Source: Earliella scabrosa (Eukaryota > Basidiomycota > Agaricomycetes > Polyporales > Polyporaceae). From it: a stretch of 64,000 nucleotides of DNA. The stretch is taken from positions 1,550,001 through 1,614,000 of the forward strand of contig JABYQQ010000004.1 of the NCBI GenBank assembly GCA_022605405.1. Direction: 5' to 3'. A model generated the notes under the pieces. That model had not been told where the DNA came from. It was given only the letters and a program-made list of their open reading frames with translations, and searched no databases. A program made the position numbers and the translations under genes. Position 1 is the first letter of the stretch, and every line of letters starts with the position of its first letter. Below, piece after piece: positions 48,443 through 62,065 of the stretch.

Positions 48443-49009
48443 TTAGTTATTGGGAGAGACAGGAGAGCCATTGGCATCAACCTCCTGATAGTCCGCGCTC
48501 TCGACGCTGTGCTCCGGTCGTCCGGCCCGGCCATCAGCTGACACGGGGAGATACTTCTTCTCCGGTAAGTCAGTAGTGCCATATGAGCTCTTCTGGGTCT
48601 TCTCATATTCCGCCGGGGTTCGCGATGCCTGGCACACCTGGAGCGCGATACATATTACCAAACAGAACAGCACATCTCGGACGTCCCACCGAGTCCTCTC
48701 CAGGAAGATGTCACGTCGAGAACTGGATGGTGTTGTGCCAGACTTGTGCGACTCGTGAGCGGTGAGCGACGGAACTAAATCCCCACAACGGTTCCGTTCA
48801 TTCCGTAAAGTTACAGGTCCCATCAGAGACCCAAGTATCATGTGCAATACTGAGTAAGTAAGGTACTCCCGATCGATCGTGCCTATATCCGACGCCGACG
48901 TCGAAACGGCCTTCAGTTCCGTGTCCGAGCTCTTGAGACTTGAGTTGTACTGAAGCTTGTTATTCAAAACCGTTCGCACCTCGAGACTCGTGACGTTGAA
49001 TCCAATCAC
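48443..49009 (-). CDS. Possible hypothetical membrane protein or gene remnant
   Basis: An open frame of 188 residues on the minus strand, ending 78 bp before the glycerol kinase start. The second half is convincingly protein-like: one hydrophobic segment (DVLFCLVICIALQVCQ) then a polar tail (YEKTQKSSYGTTDLPEKKY ... EHSVESADYQEVDANG). The first half is less so. It could be the last exon of a membrane protein whose upstream exons I cannot find, or a relic. The very small gap to glycerol kinase would place that gene's promoter inside it, which weakens the case. Confidence 0.3.
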   Translation of the reverse strand: MIGFNVTSLEVRTVLNNKLQYNSSLKSSDTELKAVSTSASDIGTIDREYLTYSVLHMILGSLMGPVTLRNERNRCGDLVPSLTAHESHKSGTTPSSSRRDIFLERTRWDVRDVLFCLVICIALQVCQASRTPAEYEKTQKSSYGTTDLPEKKYLPVSADGRAGRPEHSVESADYQEVDANGSPVSPNN

Positions 49010-49683
49010 AGGCTACGCAGCGCAATGCTGTTCTGCTCCCTTGAAGGAACCCCTTACGCTGCACCTGCGCCGGCTGCCTGCGCCGGCTGCCTGCGGCAAG
49101 TGCACTTTACGGTCGAGTTGACCCGCACGACGCGTCCACGACATCGTACGCCGTGAATGCACTCAACGCATCTCGCGAGACAGAAGACAACTCCGCTTGG
49201 AACTGCACTCCCAGTGACGACCTAGATCTTCGTCAGTCTCACCGTGGCTCGAGTATCGCCGCACAGTGGGGCTCACCTGCACAAGGCAACGCACCCGGAG
49301 ACAAATTGGTAGCGAGGCTTCCGGGCGAAGCCCCCAAAGAAGCTTGAAACAAACATGTGAAGAGCAGCTCACTAGCTTCCCAGTGAAGGTCCGAGAAGAG
49401 GCCATGCACCGTCCACATGAGCCTCGTCCGACTTCCAGTTCGACGTCACGGGACCGCGATCCAACACAGACGAGAAACCATCGCACCGTGACGGCCCGCG
49501 AGGCTCGTGCTGTGGGGCACAGCAACCCAAGAAATCCCATTAGATGACCGCATAACATCCTAGTCCTAGATAGTAGCGCCCTGCGGTCGGTGTAGTGTGG
49601 TGTAAGTAGTCGTACATTGCGCGCAAGAGACCCCTGATGCATGATGCATGATCCATGAAGAGCACGAAAAGCAATCGCGGGGA
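49010..49683. other. Intergenic, nothing recognised
   Basis: Contains a short tandem duplication gctgcctgcgccgg/gctgcctgcggc near 49071-49095, but no gene or RNA. Confidence 0.45.
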
Positions 49684-52146
<2,463 letters not shown>

Positions 52147-52704
52147 GGGAAGAGCGAGTGAGGACGTACGGAAACATGGCGTGCGCCGCGGACATCGTCC
52201 CAGTCGTACTGGTGCGGAGAGAGGGGCGACCGTCGGGGGTCGCGCTGGTACGACCGGGTCGAGGACAGGGGAGAAGAGTAAGGACGGCGGGGGGTGAGCA
52301 CGGGATGTGCGTGAGGAGGTCAAACTGGAATCCTTGGCATCGTACTTATATGCGACCTCCGGGATCACAGCGCGTCCGTGTGGGCTCGTGAAGCCTGTGA
52401 GTGTGAGGATGCGTCCACCACTGCACCGACCGCACGGGCGACGATCTCACCAGAGCACGAATTTGAAAGAGGCCGTGCCGCCCGGCACGCGGCCCTTCAC
52501 AGGCACACCGGCCGGTCAGACTCGGCCAGACGATCCGCCCCGGTGCACGTCCCCGGCCGCGCCCGGCCGGCGCCGAGGAGCCCCCCGCACTCGACTGCAA
52601 TCGGACCAGCTTCGAATAGGCGCGGTGTCTCATCCTCGAGCTCGTCGTGCTCCCCGTTCTGTACACTACCTCCCCCGCCGTCCTCCCCGTCCTCCACGCC
52701 GCCC
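52147..52704. other. Divergent promoter region between GH47 copy B and AP180
   Basis: GC-rich 558-bp region with no gene of its own. Holds the TATA box of GH47 copy B; none seen for the AP180 gene. Confidence 0.5.
52345..52350 (-). promoter_or_regulatory. TATA box of GH47 copy B
   Basis: TATAAG on the minus strand, about 200 bp before the preferred start codon at 52146 and downstream of the discarded ATG at 52368. Confidence 0.45.
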
Positions 52705-55700
52705 ATGACGAGCTTCGAGAAGACAGTCAAGCTTGCGTGCAAGCCCAAGGCCGCCCCTCCCAAGTCCAAGGTCCGTCTCTACCTCCTCCTTCCCATTCAG
52801 CACCATCCCTGACTTGTAGCTCACCGCACATCTCTCGCGCAGTATCTCGACCCCATAATTGCCGCCACATGGTCCGAGGACGGTGCCGTACACGACGTCT
52901 GCAAGGCCCTCTCTCCACGATTCCGCGAACCGAACGTCATCGTGCGTGCGCCGTTGCTGCTGGCTCACCCGAACTAATCGCTCTCTAGGTCGTCTTCAAA
53001 GCCCTCATAGTCCTACACACCATCATCCGCAACGGTTCCACAGACAATGTCCTCCAATATCTCTCGTCCTCCGATGTCCTCAAGCTCCGTAACGTCTCCT
53101 CGGGCAACTGGGAAGGTCAGCCGCGCATGTCTTTCCAATGCGCGCCCCGCATTATCTCATCGTCGTCGTATAGGTTACCAAGCCCCGCAGAACCTGCAGA
53201 ACTACGCCAAATATCTGGACACCCGGATACGCGCCTACCGAGAGTTGAAGCACGATGCCATTCGCGTCCAGTCCGAGACCAACAGAGATATGCGGAACTC
53301 GCAAGCCATCGACGAGGAGATGGACCAGAGCACTCGAAAGCGGGGGAAGAACGCGCCCCCGCCGCCATCTAGTAGCAGCCTATCACGAAGCAAGACCATG
53401 GCGGGGCGCAAGCTACGCGTGATGACAGTGGAGAAGGGTTTGCTGAGGGAAACCAAGATTGTGCAGCGGATGGTGGACTCTCTGGTCGATTGTCGGGTGC
53501 GTCGTGCGAGTTCCATCCATGCTTTCACTCCGCCGACCATTGCGTTTCGCGTTGCCTCTCCTAGTTCTACCTTGACGACTTGGAGGATGAACTCAACATT
53601 ACGGCTCTGCGGATGCTGGTAAAGGATTTGCTCATCCTTTTCCAAGCTTGCAACGAAGGCGTGATCAACGTCCTCGAACACTACTTCGAGATGTCAAAGA
53701 TTGATGCGCAGGATGCCCTGGCTATCTACAAGCATTTCTGCAAACAGACGGAACAAGTCGTAGAATATCTCGGTGTGGCGAGGAAACTTCAGAATCTACT
53801 CAATGTCCCCATCCCCAATCTGCGACATGTGCGTTACATCATCTCGCAATTCGCTCTCCCGCTCATGATGACGATTAGGCACCCGTATCGCTTGCGAGTT
53901 CTCTTGAAGAATACTTGAACGATCCGAACTTCGAGCAGAACCGGATTGAATACAAGACTCAGAAGGAGGCGGCAGAGCGTAATGCGAAGTTGGGTATCAA
54001 AGCTTCTCCGAAGCCTGTTGAGAAGCGTGAGTGCATGAGCGACTCGACGTAGCTCCCATCTCACATGGTCACGCAGCACCGTCGCCGAAGCCGGCGGAAG
54101 CAAGTTCGTCCCAGGCGGCGGATTCTTCAGCGCAGAAGACACCGGGTCAGAAGGCCATGGTCGACTTCTTCACAGCGATAGAGGAAGAACAGCAAACAAT
54201 GTTCAACCCCCAGACAAACAGGTACGCCCACGACGAGGTGATCGCATGAACGAATCTCACCGTTCTTTGTTCAGCCCGACTATGGCCTATTTCCAGCAAC
54301 AAGCGATGCAGAATCCGTTCCAGCAGCAAATGATGACTGGCGCTATACTAGGAGCCCAGGCCTTCGGGCAGCAACCCCAGCTGCAAGCGCAACCCACCGG
54401 ATTCATCCTCCCACAGCAGACTGCTATGCCGATGGGTACCAACCCGTTCGGTCTCCAAGCGTCGCAGCAGCAACAGCAGCTGCAACAACCAACCTTCCAG
54501 TCGTTCTTGGCACCACAACAGACAGGCTTCCTCCAGCCGCAGATGACGGGCGCGAACCCCTTCCGACAGAGCACACTCTTCCCGCAGACGACAGGTATGC
54601 CCTTCGGCGGTCAGAACATGATGGGCGCTTCCTCGAGCACGAATCCGTTCCCCATGCAAAGCGCAGTACCGCAACAGAGTCCTCCGCAGAACGCAAGCGC
54701 AAGTCCATTCCAACCCTCTCAATTCGGTCAGCAGAGTGCCTCGCCACTCCCCGGCGGCGGCGGCCAGCCGTCCTTCCCCTTCTCCACTACAATGACTGCG
54801 GCCCCCTCCGCGCCTGCCCCGTCAGGACCCTCGATCGCGCAGCCGTTTGCACAACCATTCTCGCAGCAAGCGTCCACATCCGCGCCTCCGCGGTCGGCAA
54901 CCGCACCGCTTACGGGGCCCGGCACTTCCTCGTCTCCACCGCCGGCTCAGCCCGTGAAGACACACCAGACGGGTTCCCGCAATCCGTTCGGCCAGGTCGT
55001 CACGCCCCCGCCGCCCGTGCCGAAGCCGCCAACGCTCATGGAGCTCGCGATGGGCATCGGCAGTCAGAACAATCCCGGAGGGGCAGGGTCGCCCGGGCAG
55101 CAGTCGTCACAGCAGCCCCAGCAGCAGCAGCCCATGCAGACGGGCGCGTTCCCCTCTTTTGGCAACTTTGGATCGAGCTTCCCGGCGCAGAACAACGGCG
55201 CTTCGAGTGCGGGCACGCCGAGTTCGAACACGAATACGAGCACGAATGGCTCACTTATGGCGAACATCGCATCGTCGTTCGCGCTGGGAGGGACCGACTC
55301 GTCCAAACCGGGCTCGGCGCCGAACTCGGCGTTCACCTCTCCCCTCGTGTCCCAGCCGACGTCGAGCACGACCACTGGCTCAACGTTCTCCGACACCCTT
55401 TTCTCCTCCGTCTCGTCCCAGCCGACAGGAGCTACCTCCATCTCCGGCGGCGCGCCGTCGATCTCGATCTCGTCTGCCGGCGGCGCAGCGCCACTGCAGC
55501 GGCAAACCACCGGATTCAGCGGTCTGAAGGCATTCAAGCCGTCGTCTTCGTTCGGTGCGGCACTCCTTGAGTCGCTGCCGCCCATACCGTCTGCTCCCTC
55601 CACCCCTGCGGGCTCACCACCCTCGTCGACGCCCGGCTCAACGATCTCGTCCCAGACCACCGGCTTCCCCGGATTGTCTTCCCAGCCGACAGGACTGGGC

Positions 55701-56069
55701 TCGTCGTTGGGCGTCGGTCTGCGGCCGCAGGCTACCGGTACGTTGGGCGGCGCGAACCCCTTCCGCGCGTCGATGTTCGCGTTGTCGAGCAGTCCGAGTC
55801 CGGCAGGGGGTCTTGGTGCCGGCCCGACTCCGTCGTTCTTGAACTCGACGTCGTCACCATCATCGGGTGGACCTGGCGCTTTTGGGTCATCAGCGTCGTC
55901 GACGTCCCCGTTCGGCCTTGGGGGCCTGGGCACGAACCCGACGGGCGCGCCGTCTCCGTTTGGCGCGAGCGCGTTCGGTCTTGGGGCGGGCATGAATGGG
56001 ATGAACGGCATGAACGACCCGTCGAAGCAGCAGCAGCAGCAACCGCAACAGCAGCAGTCCCTCATCTAG
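52705..56069 (+). CDS. ANTH-domain clathrin adaptor (AP180/CALM, yAP180-like)
   Basis: Eight exons: 52705-52770, 52843-52941, 52989-53115, 53174-53496, 53565-53828, 53879-54026, 54077-54221 and 54275-56069; 988 residues. The ANTH domain (about 1-300) opens with KTVKLACKPKAAPPKSKYLD, matching the PIP2-binding pattern that ends KxKY, then VVFKALIVLHTIIRNG, LQNYAKYLDTRIRAYRELK and DLLILFQACNEGVINVLEHY. A Pro/Ser/Ala linker leads to a 600-residue Gln/Ser/Gly/Thr-rich tail with six NPF motifs, the EH-domain ligand, and about ten LxxQxTG-type sites that match the Ark1/Prk1 kinase consensus. The protein recruits clathrin to the plasma membrane in endocytosis. The protein ends in a poly-Gln run. Confidence 0.93.
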
Positions 56070-57048
56070 GCTGAACCTGCCTCCGATTCGCCTCACCCCC
56101 TCGTCCGACTCGCCGCCTCTCCATCTCCTCCATCTCCGTCCGATCCTTTCACCTATCACCTAGAGCATCTATTCGGTAGCTCCCCGACTCTCTCTTATGT
56201 ATTTGTTTCCGACGACGCTTGATGGTCTTCTGTTCTTGGGCTTCGAGCTTCGGTCGACGTGCGCTCCTTTCGCGATGTATGCCACGCTCCCTCTTGTTTC
56301 CAACTTTTCGTCATCTCGTTTGCATCATACGCACATCCGCTACCTACTACTACGCATCCGCTGCTTTCGTTGTTTGTTCTGATCCCCGTCGTCTGCCTCT
56401 GAACGATGCTAGCCCATGGAGAGGAGGAGAGGCTGGAGTGGAGTTCCCGGGTGGAGGGGAGGTTTCTTGGTCGGTCGGTCGGTCAGTTGTTGGTTCGGTT
56501 CGACTCGGTTCGGTCGGTTCGGTGGTTTGGTGGTGGTGGTTGGTTCAGTACGACATGACTTTGGCGGCTCGCCGCGGCTCCCTCGTTACGATACGACAGT
56601 ACACATTGATCTCGCGCAGGAGAGGATACCCGGCTTAATTGTATATTTCCCGTTCATCCTCGCGCATCGCGTCATTTTTCTGTGGATGAATATGTTTTGT
56701 GACACAGGCTCGACTCGGCGCTAGGTGGGCCGCGATAATCGTGCACTAAGACCACGATGCACGCTACCGCAAGCATCCCTTTTCTCCTCAGTCTTCATAC
56801 TGTTGAACTCGTGCCCGGTTCAAGGCTCGTTCGCGAACCGCGTCTCAACATGAACAGTGGGCGTCTACTCCGTGGTTACTAGTCCTGTTGTGTGCGAGTC
56901 TACTACTAACAATTCGTGACTCCCGCCATCACTCAGCTGCTCAGCAACAAACCGTAGTCAGCGCTGCGCGATACGTGAGTTGTTTCTTACATCTCGCAAG
57001 CGTCTTGACAGGTCCGTAGCTCATGTCAAGGTTCTGCAGATCAGTAGT
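56070..57048. other. Intergenic; 3' flank of AP180 and promoter of an F-box gene
   Basis: Besides the simple-sequence tract listed separately I see nothing. The frame of the next gene extends upstream to 56980 but has no features before 57049. Confidence 0.5.
56469..56545 (+). repeat. Simple-sequence tract (GGT/CGGTT-type)
   Basis: Imperfect microsatellite: tcggtcggtcggtc, then ggttcggttcgactcggttcggtcggttcgg, then ggtggtggtggttgg. Strongly strand-biased (almost no A or C runs). Confidence 0.8.
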
Positions 57049-58863
57049 ATGTCGCAGCTTTGCTACGACGTACTGCGCAATGTCTGTGAAGAATTCCACC
57101 CACGAGACGCCGTCGATCGACTCCAGGCTCGTCAGGCTCGCTTCACGCTAGTGGCAGTAGCTCTTGTTTGCAAGGCGTTCTCGGTCCCAGCATTGGACGT
57201 CCTATGGCACACTTTGGCGAGCGAGAAGCCATTAGGGGCTCTCTTGCTCACCCTCGGCATCCTCACTCAAGAAAGAGTACTAAGTGATGGCGACGAGAAG
57301 TCTCGAGGTAAACTCCCTCAATGGGTGAATCGAGGCACCCTGTGCTGCTTTCATCGCCCGCCGTCTACTGATGATGTCTCTGACACTTAGACTTATGTGC
57401 TCAAAGGTTCTCCGAGTCGACACGGAAGCTGGGCGCGCTTTCAGGAATATACGCTCCGGGTACGAGCCATATCCATCGATCCATTCAATGGTCCGCAATC
57501 TATCGATCCCTCAAGAGGCGTACAATGGGAGCTCTGGCGGCCACTGTTGTCGTCCGCACACCTTGCGACACACCCTCTTCTCCCTCTCCTTGACTCCGTA
57601 GCCATCCACGACTCCCGCCGCCGCTACTCGGACGTGCAGCCAGACGCTGTGCTCATACTCCGGTTCATTCCAACTGCGACAGTTCGGCGCGTCTCGATAT
57701 CCTTCTATGATAAAAAGTATCCTTGGGATAGGGCCGCGATGGAGAAAGCAGCGAGGAAGACCATCCTGCAAATTCTTCATAATCTCGGCACAGCGACTCC
57801 GAGAGTGGACACCCTGACTCTGCAAACATTCGAGGAATCTATGGTGCCCTCTTCCCTGATATGTGACCACCACTCCCTCCGCAGCGTAAAGCTCATCACG
57901 TTCGTACGCCTCTCAACGGTCGCCGCCCTCGCAAGCCTGCCGAATCTCGAGCGTCTCACCATCACCTTCATTCCGACATCGTCTCTCTGCGCGCCCTTCG
58001 TCTTCCCCGCGCTCACGCATCTCGACGTCACCGCCTACTGGACCGATCTGAGCGTGCTGTTCGAGCATGCGACCTTCCCCGCCCTCTCCGCTCTCAAACT
58101 GCACGGCAGGCAGTCATCCGAGTCAGAGCAGTGGATCCCCGGTGCAGCGCGCTCCCTCAACACCCTGCTCCGAAGGACGGTGCCTGGCAAGTTGCAGCAG
58201 ATCAAAGTCGTATCCCGAATACTCGTCGTCGACCCGTTCAGGCGCGACGGCCTGCAGATGGCCGGCTCGCTCATCGCCGATCCCGGGGGCGAGTTCGCCG
58301 CGCTAGTCGAGCCGCTGCTCGCCACCCCGCCCCGCCTCGAAGCGCTCCAGGACGTCTGGCTCGAGTTCCGCGGATACAAGCTCGGGTACACGTCGTCCGT
58401 CCTGCGCGCGATGGCGGCGGCCTGGCCTGCGCTCACCGCGCTCACCGTGCGGTCGGATGTGCTCGAGGGGCGGTGCGCGGGGCTTGAGTGCCTGGTCGAC
58501 TTTGCGCGCAACTGCCCTGGGCTGCGCACGCTGGAGCTGCCGGTGCTGGCGTACGACGCGGAGGGCGCGGCTCGCGCGCTTTCTCTTTCTGAATACGCGT
58601 GCGGTCCTGGTCCTGCCCGGGCTCACGCACTGCGACAGCTCAGTGTGGGAAGGGTGGCGGACGCGTTCCCGCCCGACTCGATGCCGCGCTGGAACAAGCT
58701 TAAGGAGGCGGAGTCGTTCGTGAGGACGGTGTTCGCGTCGCTGGAGACACTGGTTGTCCGCTTTCTTCATTATGACCGGAATCGCAGTATATCGGACCCT
58801 CGATGGTCTGACATTCGGGACGAGGAGTTCGATGCGATTCTGTATAGGGACATTTACGTCTAG
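57049..58863 (+). CDS. F-box/LRR-like protein
   Basis: Two exons, 57049-57324 and 57391-58863, give 582 residues. The F-box-like N-terminus reads MSQLCYDVLRNVCEEF and VAVALVCKAFSVPALDVLWH. Irregular Leu-rich repeats follow: VAALASLPNLERLTITFIP, FPALTHLDVTAYW, FPALSALKLHG, ALTALTVRSDVLEGR, FARNCPGLRTLELPVL. The intron (66 nt) was set by the stop just before 57391; it joins KLPQW to TYVLKGSPS. Presumed SCF substrate receptor. Followed by a 300-bp repeat shared with the next F-box gene. Confidence 0.87.
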
Positions 58864-59395
58864 ATGAGATGGGTTGCCAGTGGCAGGGCGACGACTTTGA
58901 CGATTGCTGATGCATATTGGGTCACAACCATAGGAGAGCAACACCGACTTGGGCTCACGCGCGCGCGTTGTGATAACAAAGGTGCATAAGGATGTGAGGT
59001 AACTGGAAAGGAAGCGGGAGGCCCGCCTACTCTTACAATGGGAAGTCAACTCCAGAGTCAGAGGTGCGCATGGCGGGCGAAGGCGCAGAAGGTTGAATTA
59101 GGGAGAGGGCCATTCTCCAGAAGAGCAGAAGGAGGACTGGGGAAGTACGCTACCTATTGTGCTGCTTGGTATAAGTACTCGTCCTGTGCCCTCGAGTCGT
59201 CCAACCCGAGGCCCCGCGGCGCGCGCCCCATTTGTCACCAGTACTTATGGGTGGCCAGCGCTCAGCTATAGTGAACATGTACAAGCGACTGAGTCCGAGT
59301 GCCGACAGATAACTTCCGAGTCGGAGTTCCGATCCAATCTCCCAGGCTCCTGGGGCGTGTGACGTGCGCCTCCCGTGTTCACTCTAGTCGTCCTG
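58864..59395. other. Intergenic between two F-box genes, mostly a repeat
   Basis: Contains repeat copy 1 (58928-59230), with a TATAAG at 59170-59175 that may serve the next F-box gene. Confidence 0.5.
58928..59230. repeat. 300-bp dispersed repeat, copy 1
   Basis: Shares long blocks with 61390-61690: ataggagagcaacac, cgacttgggctca, gtgcgcatggc, ctccagaagagcagaaggag, ttgtgctgct, taagtact and ctcgtcc/gtccaaccc with g(a/g)ggccccgcg. Homology is clear by eye, with small insertions and deletions. No coding potential or terminal inverted repeats noticed. Confidence 0.75.
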
Positions 59396-61304
59396 ATGCA
59401 GCTCGTCGACCTAAACGACGATGTGGTTCTACACATCTGCAACTATCTCTGGGGGTTGCATGCCCTCCAATTCTCCCTCACGGCCAAGCGTTTCTACACC
59501 TGCGCCATCCACCGGATAGGAATCACGTTCTGGACAAAGAAATTCAGCCATCTACACCAGTTTCATCGGTACCTTCTCAATGGTGCTCGCGCAGAGCACC
59601 TTAGGACCCTCGGATTGTACCATCGAGTCTTCGCAAATGACCATATGCCAGGCCAATCCTCGAGTGGAGAAGACTCCCCGACTCGGACCTTGGTCGAAGT
59701 GCTGGCAATCGCACGAAACATACGCACGCTCATGCTCGCTGACAGCCACTTCCTCCTACAACACAACAGCCAGGTCAGGTCCGCGCTCGCCGCCCTGACA
59801 CAAATCCGTCACGTCGAGTTGCGGAGTGTCACTGACACCGTCCTTTCGTCTGTGGGTACTATGGGCTGGACGTCACTCCACACGCTCTCTTTCGATGACT
59901 TGGATACATCGAACGAAGTGTGGACCTCTACCGCGATGCTCGTAGAAACCCTCGCGCAGCTTCCATGTCTTCGCACGCTCAAGATCAGGGGTTTCGTGAC
60001 CTGGCACGGGCAAGACCCGCGCGAAGGCATCCCGCCAAGCGCCATGGAGACGGTCTTTCCCAGCATCCGACAGCTGTTTGTGGTCAACTCTGGAGTTGTG
60101 CTTGCGTTCGACCTCGCGGATCGCTGTCCCAATATCGAGGTCTTTGACCATAGTACCTGTTTCGTGAGCTATTCAAGCAACGACTTCGAGCAGCTCAAGG
60201 ATCGGGGGTATAATCGCTTGCCACCGATGCGTTCCCTCCGAGCAGTCATGGAAGGGATCACCAGCATCGACTCGGTACTGAACCTCGCGGATCATCTGCA
60301 ACTCTCGGACGAAATCTGCGACACGTGGGCCCCTCACATCAATGAGCTCTGCGATACTCTGCGCGTAATATCGCCGGTGTACCTCCAGCTCTCCGTTAGC
60401 GTCATGCCAAAACCTATGCGCTTCTGGGAGAAGGCCGCCGGGTTTGCGCCCCGCCTCCGCTACTTGGACCTCACAGTCAGGATCGACGATCGAGGTTCAG
60501 AGTTTCTCGAGGAGTGCGCAAGCTCGAACTGGGTTGTACGTCCATCGCTGCATCCCGTTAAAGGCTGACCACGCTCATTCGCACTGGCACTTTGATAGCA
60601 TGACATTCCTGATGCTCTGCGTCCACTTCCACTCATGTACCTGCGCTTGCGCGTCGCCGCCTCGCCGTGCCGGCAGCAGCTGTGGGCCTGCGACGCCGAT
60701 ACTGGCAGCCGGAGATGGAACATGACGGAAGCGTGCGCGCGCACCCTCTCCCGCACGCGCTCCGTCGCACTGCAGTCCCTGCCGGACAGGTGCGCGCGAG
60801 AGATCCCGACTCTGAGATACTTCGTGCTCTCGGACGATGGCCCGACCAACCACCAGATCGAGTGGGACGAGCGGGAATTCAGGCCACTCGATGTGAAGAT
60901 TGCGGCCGAAGAACGTCGGGATGAAGAGATGGGCGCGTTTCAGGATGCCGAGGATCGGGTGGATGCCGGCGGCGATGAGCTGGAGGACGAGCTACGGCTG
61001 GACGAGTGCCGCGCGTATCGTCGGACGTTGGAGGAGGGCGGGCGAAAGGAAACGTTGCAGGCTTGGCGTGTGGTGCGCGACGGCGACGACGGTGGTGAGG
61101 GCGGGGGCTGTCGCTTGGTGGCGCTGCCGTACAGGGAAGGAAAGCGGCTGCACGAAACTCTTGTGGCAAGCTTTGACGAGCGCAATCCGCCGTTGAGTGG
61201 TGAGTATGTTTTTCTTCTTCCCATGTGCTGCGCTCAGCTCGGATGGGCGTATTCCAGAGTCGAGTCTCGACAGCCACTACTTTGAACGAGGTTTCGCGGC
61301 ATAG
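59396..61304 (+). CDS. F-box/LRR-like protein
   Basis: Three exons, 59396-60535, 60599-61199 and 61258-61304, give 595 residues. The F-box is clear: LNDDVVLHICNYLWGLHALQ and FSLTAKRFYTCAIHRI. Leu-rich segments follow: LVEVLAIARNIRTLMLADSH, LAALTQIRHVELRSVTDT, LAQLPCLRTLKIRGF, FPSIRQLFVVNSG, GFAPRLRYLDLTVRI. The 63-nt first intron joins NWV to HDIPDALRPLPLMYLRLRVA; a charged Glu/Asp/Arg-rich segment comes near the C-terminus. The last small exon is the least certain; reading through instead would end at 61285. Presumed SCF substrate receptor. Confidence 0.85.
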
Positions 61305-62065
61305 ACTTGTGCGAGCTGATTCCTATCGATTTCCGTGCTCATGACATTCATTTCCATTGTCAGAGCTTTCCACCATTGAATGTTCTCATACAACTATAGG
61401 AGAGCAACACTGAACATCGCCGACTTGGGCTCATGGGCGCGCGTTTGTGATATGAGTAACACGAAGATGTGGGGTAACTGGTGGGGCGGCGCGCTTGGTC
61501 TTCCAATGGGAGGTCTACTCCTCAATCGGAGGGTGCGCATGGCAGATGAAGGCGGGGAAGATTTATTATCAAAGGGAAAGGGCCACTCTCCAGAAGAGCA
61601 GAAGGAGAGTACGCCTTGTATTGTGCTGCTCGGCATATGTAAGTACTCCCTCTCGTCCAACCCGGGGCCCCGCGCAGGCCGCGGGAGCCCCAGCGGCGGC
61701 TGTTGCCGGCTTCCACCCAGTTACGTCAAACTCAATGTGCAGGTGGAGGAGGCACGCGATCGTCGACTTCCGCGAAGCGTGGGATGACATCGGGGGTGGG
61801 CCACCGTCTGTATTGGCGGACCGTCGCGCTGTTGCGAGTGGCGCGCCTTCGGGCTCGCACCGAGTCGCGTGGACCCGGATCGTGTGAGCTGAATGGCAAA
61901 TAGCATACTAGAGAAACAGGGGTAGGGAAGGCATACAGCTGAATCAGACGGGAGATGCATGGGCGGAGCTTGAGATGCAGATGCATGCATACGCATGGTG
62001 GTCGAAGTCGGAAGGGGTGCGGACGATGATCATCTCGACGGCGTGCGCGAAAGGAGGAGAAGCGC
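61305..62065. other. Intergenic with repeat copy 2
   Basis: Contains the second copy of the 300-bp repeat; no gene seen between it and the convergent peptidase gene. Confidence 0.5.
61390..61690. repeat. 300-bp dispersed repeat, copy 2
   Basis: Counterpart of 58928-59230, same orientation. The TATAAG present in copy 1 is changed here (tatgtaag). No F-box gene follows this copy. Confidence 0.75.

Noticed and set aside
58928..61690. Repeat blocks as miniature inverted-repeat transposons
   Set aside because: I could not find terminal inverted repeats or target-site duplications at the block edges by eye.
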